NCBI GenBank assembly: GCA_041653315.1
Contig: JBAZFO010000006.1
Coordinates: forward strand, 2,185-42,695
Reading direction: 5' to 3'
Length of the DNA: 40,511 nucleotides
From: Candidatus Micrarchaeia archaeon
GTDB lineage: Archaea; Micrarchaeota; Micrarchaeia; Anstonellales; JAHKLY01
Shown here: positions 39,842-40,511 of the stretch, piece by piece
Layout of the letters: the number at the start of each line of letters is the position of its first letter
Numbering within the stretch: the first letter of the stretch is position 1
Translations under genes and position numbers: made by a program
The notes under the pieces: model-generated
What the model was told of the DNA's origin: nothing
Databases searched by the model: none
Seen by the model: only the letters and a program-made list of their open reading frames with translations

Positions 39842-39991
39842 TTATCGCTCAATCTCCATGTACGCCTTGATGAACTGCGCTGCTACCGGGGGGTAAGCGC
39901 CGCAGGCCCTCAACCCCTCCCAGGTGGAAAAACCAAAAACTGCCGGCTGGCCCTCAGCACGAGTACTCAACCCGGCACCGCAGGTGGGCAA
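39842..39991 (-). CDS. Possible 49-residue protein, TTG start
   Basis: The frame reads LPTCGAGLSTRAEGQPAVFG then FSTWEGLRACGAYPPVAAQF to IER, TAA at 39842. The only in-frame start is TTG 39991, without an SD. Codon use and a balanced composition look gene-like, and it begins just downstream of the leftward promoter. Low-to-moderate confidence. Confidence 0.35.
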   Translation of the reverse strand: MPTCGAGLSTRAEGQPAVFGFSTWEGLRACGAYPPVAAQFIKAYMEIER

Positions 39992-40005
39992 GTAACCATG
40001 TCGCT

Positions 40006-40033
40006 ATACTATGCCATACCGACATAATGTCAA
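40006..40033 (-). promoter_or_regulatory. Leftward sigma70-like promoter of the early operon, with operator
   Basis: Minus strand TTGACA (40033-40028), 16-base spacer, TAGTAT (40011-40006). The palindrome GACATAATGTC (40021-40031) overlaps the -35. The next downstream transcribed base should fall near 39999, where an ATG sits. Confidence 0.55.
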
Positions 40034-40166
40034 GAGAAATGTCAACATTCATGCTGAATTAATGATGATTGTGGGATTGTTAAAGCGCGGAGGGAGGATT
40101 GGTTACTCGGGAGAGATAGAGCAAGGTGGGGGAGAGGCGAAATGTAGCATAGTAATATCCAGGAAA

Positions 40167-40214
40167 TGACACGAGTTTTGTCACCTTGAAACGTAGAGCA
40201 CATAAGGGTTTTAT
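40167..40214 (+). promoter_or_regulatory. Possible rightward promoter with upstream inverted repeat
   Basis: TTGAAA (40186-40191), 17-base spacer, TTTTAT (40209-40214). TGACA-N7-TGTCA (40167-40183) lies immediately upstream. Moderate match only. Confidence 0.35.
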
Positions 40215-40511
40215 GGGAAATGGAAAGATTTTCTGACTGAAAATTTTTAGGAAATCAGAGAAGTGACGGGGGGGGTAAACCTTAACATGTGTTAATATGG
40301 GTCAATGGAATGTATGCAATCTTTGCCGGGTAGGACATTAATAGACACGGGGGTATAGGAGTCACCCTATGGGTTTTGATCTATGGGTCGGAATACCCTT
40401 GAGCCTGCCACCAGACCAGCGCGGGCAGGGTTAGCCGGTCGAAGCACCCAAAACCCACGCCCAGCACAGCCCGGAATCAGACAAGAGGATAGTCAATCCG
40501 TTGGTCTGGTG

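Larger units (their letters stand above)
39992..40511. other. Intergenic regulatory region at the right end
   Basis: About 520 bases with no confident gene on either strand. It holds leftward and rightward promoter candidates, several GACA/TGTC half-sites, the palindrome TTAACATGTGTTAA (40282-40295) and a 10-base inverted repeat (40409-40418 and 40502-40511). A plus-strand frame opens at ATG 40383 and runs off the edge, but it is unsupported. Confidence 0.6.

Noticed and set aside
40371..40436. Plus-strand mini-ORF MGFDLWVGIPLSLPPDQRGQG with AGGAG upstream
   Set aside because: Only 21 codons, no coupling to another gene and no conservation evidence; noted but not called.
40383..40511. Plus-strand frame from ATG 40383 open to the window end
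   Set aside because: 43 codons of Arg/Pro-rich low-information sequence; no SD; cannot be judged without the right neighbour.
1..40511. CRISPR array, insertion sequence, integrase or lysis cassette
   Set aside because: No regularly spaced repeats, transposase, recombinase or endolysin motif was found on either strand.

Overview
The window looks like about 40 kb of a tailed double-stranded DNA phage genome (free phage or prophage), read almost entirely leftward on the minus strand. Virion genes sit in the classic order: large terminase, small head proteins, portal, scaffold, major capsid protein, decoration proteins, adaptor, nozzle-like protein, appendage proteins, internal/ejection proteins and tail fibers. 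No sheath, tail-tube or conventional long tape-measure gene is visible. The portal, N4 gp56-type capsid and SU10-type adaptor resemble short-tailed phages, so a podovirus-like virion is my inference. Strong Shine-Dalgarno (SD) sites and gene style suggest a Gram-negative bacterial host, but the host cannot be named. No integrase, DNA polymerase, helicase, endolysin or reverse transcriptase is seen, so the genome must continue beyond both ends.

Layout from right to left, the direction of transcription. 40511-39992 is a regulatory region with opposed promoter candidates and several GACA/TGTC half-sites. 39991-33282 is a dense early or accessory operon of small, mostly overlapping genes. It holds an N6A/N4C-type DNA methyltransferase, a small HExxH protein, a dATP/dGTP diphosphohydrolase N-terminal-type (DUF5664) protein, a winged-helix protein, a divergent thymidylate synthase-like protein, an XRE regulator, a DUF3850 protein, an Acb2-type cyclic-nucleotide sponge fused to a second domain, a one-TM membrane protein, a KTSC protein and several Cys-rich proteins. 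Five genes are too short for routine ORF calling but are positioned by translational coupling. 33269-33198 is a tRNA-Gly(TCC)-like gene, followed by an AT-rich spacer and the terminase.

32972-26522 is the packaging and head module. 26465-22893 holds decoration proteins, a zinc ribbon and the adaptor. 22889-12583 is an appendage and tail region that includes a nozzle-like protein, three paralogous small proteins, a complete subtilisin-like serine protease, an AT-rich unknown protein, a 654-residue protein with eight degenerate repeats and two long helical proteins. 12570-3833 holds a 'VGERGPE' protein and a giant 2470-residue polyvalent virion protein with an HExxH motif and an LPD38-like C-terminal region. 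3765-1 is a host-recognition module of fiber-like proteins. It ends in a C-type-lectin-like fiber protein cut by the left edge that resembles the target proteins of diversity-generating retroelements (DGRs).

The points most worth following are the truncated lectin-like fiber (possible DGR just outside the window), the Acb2-domain fusion (anti-CBASS/anti-Thoeris candidate), the structural-cluster subtilase, the giant protein with a protease-like motif, and the thymidylate synthase-like/DUF5664/methyltransferase set, which hints at altered nucleotide or DNA chemistry.
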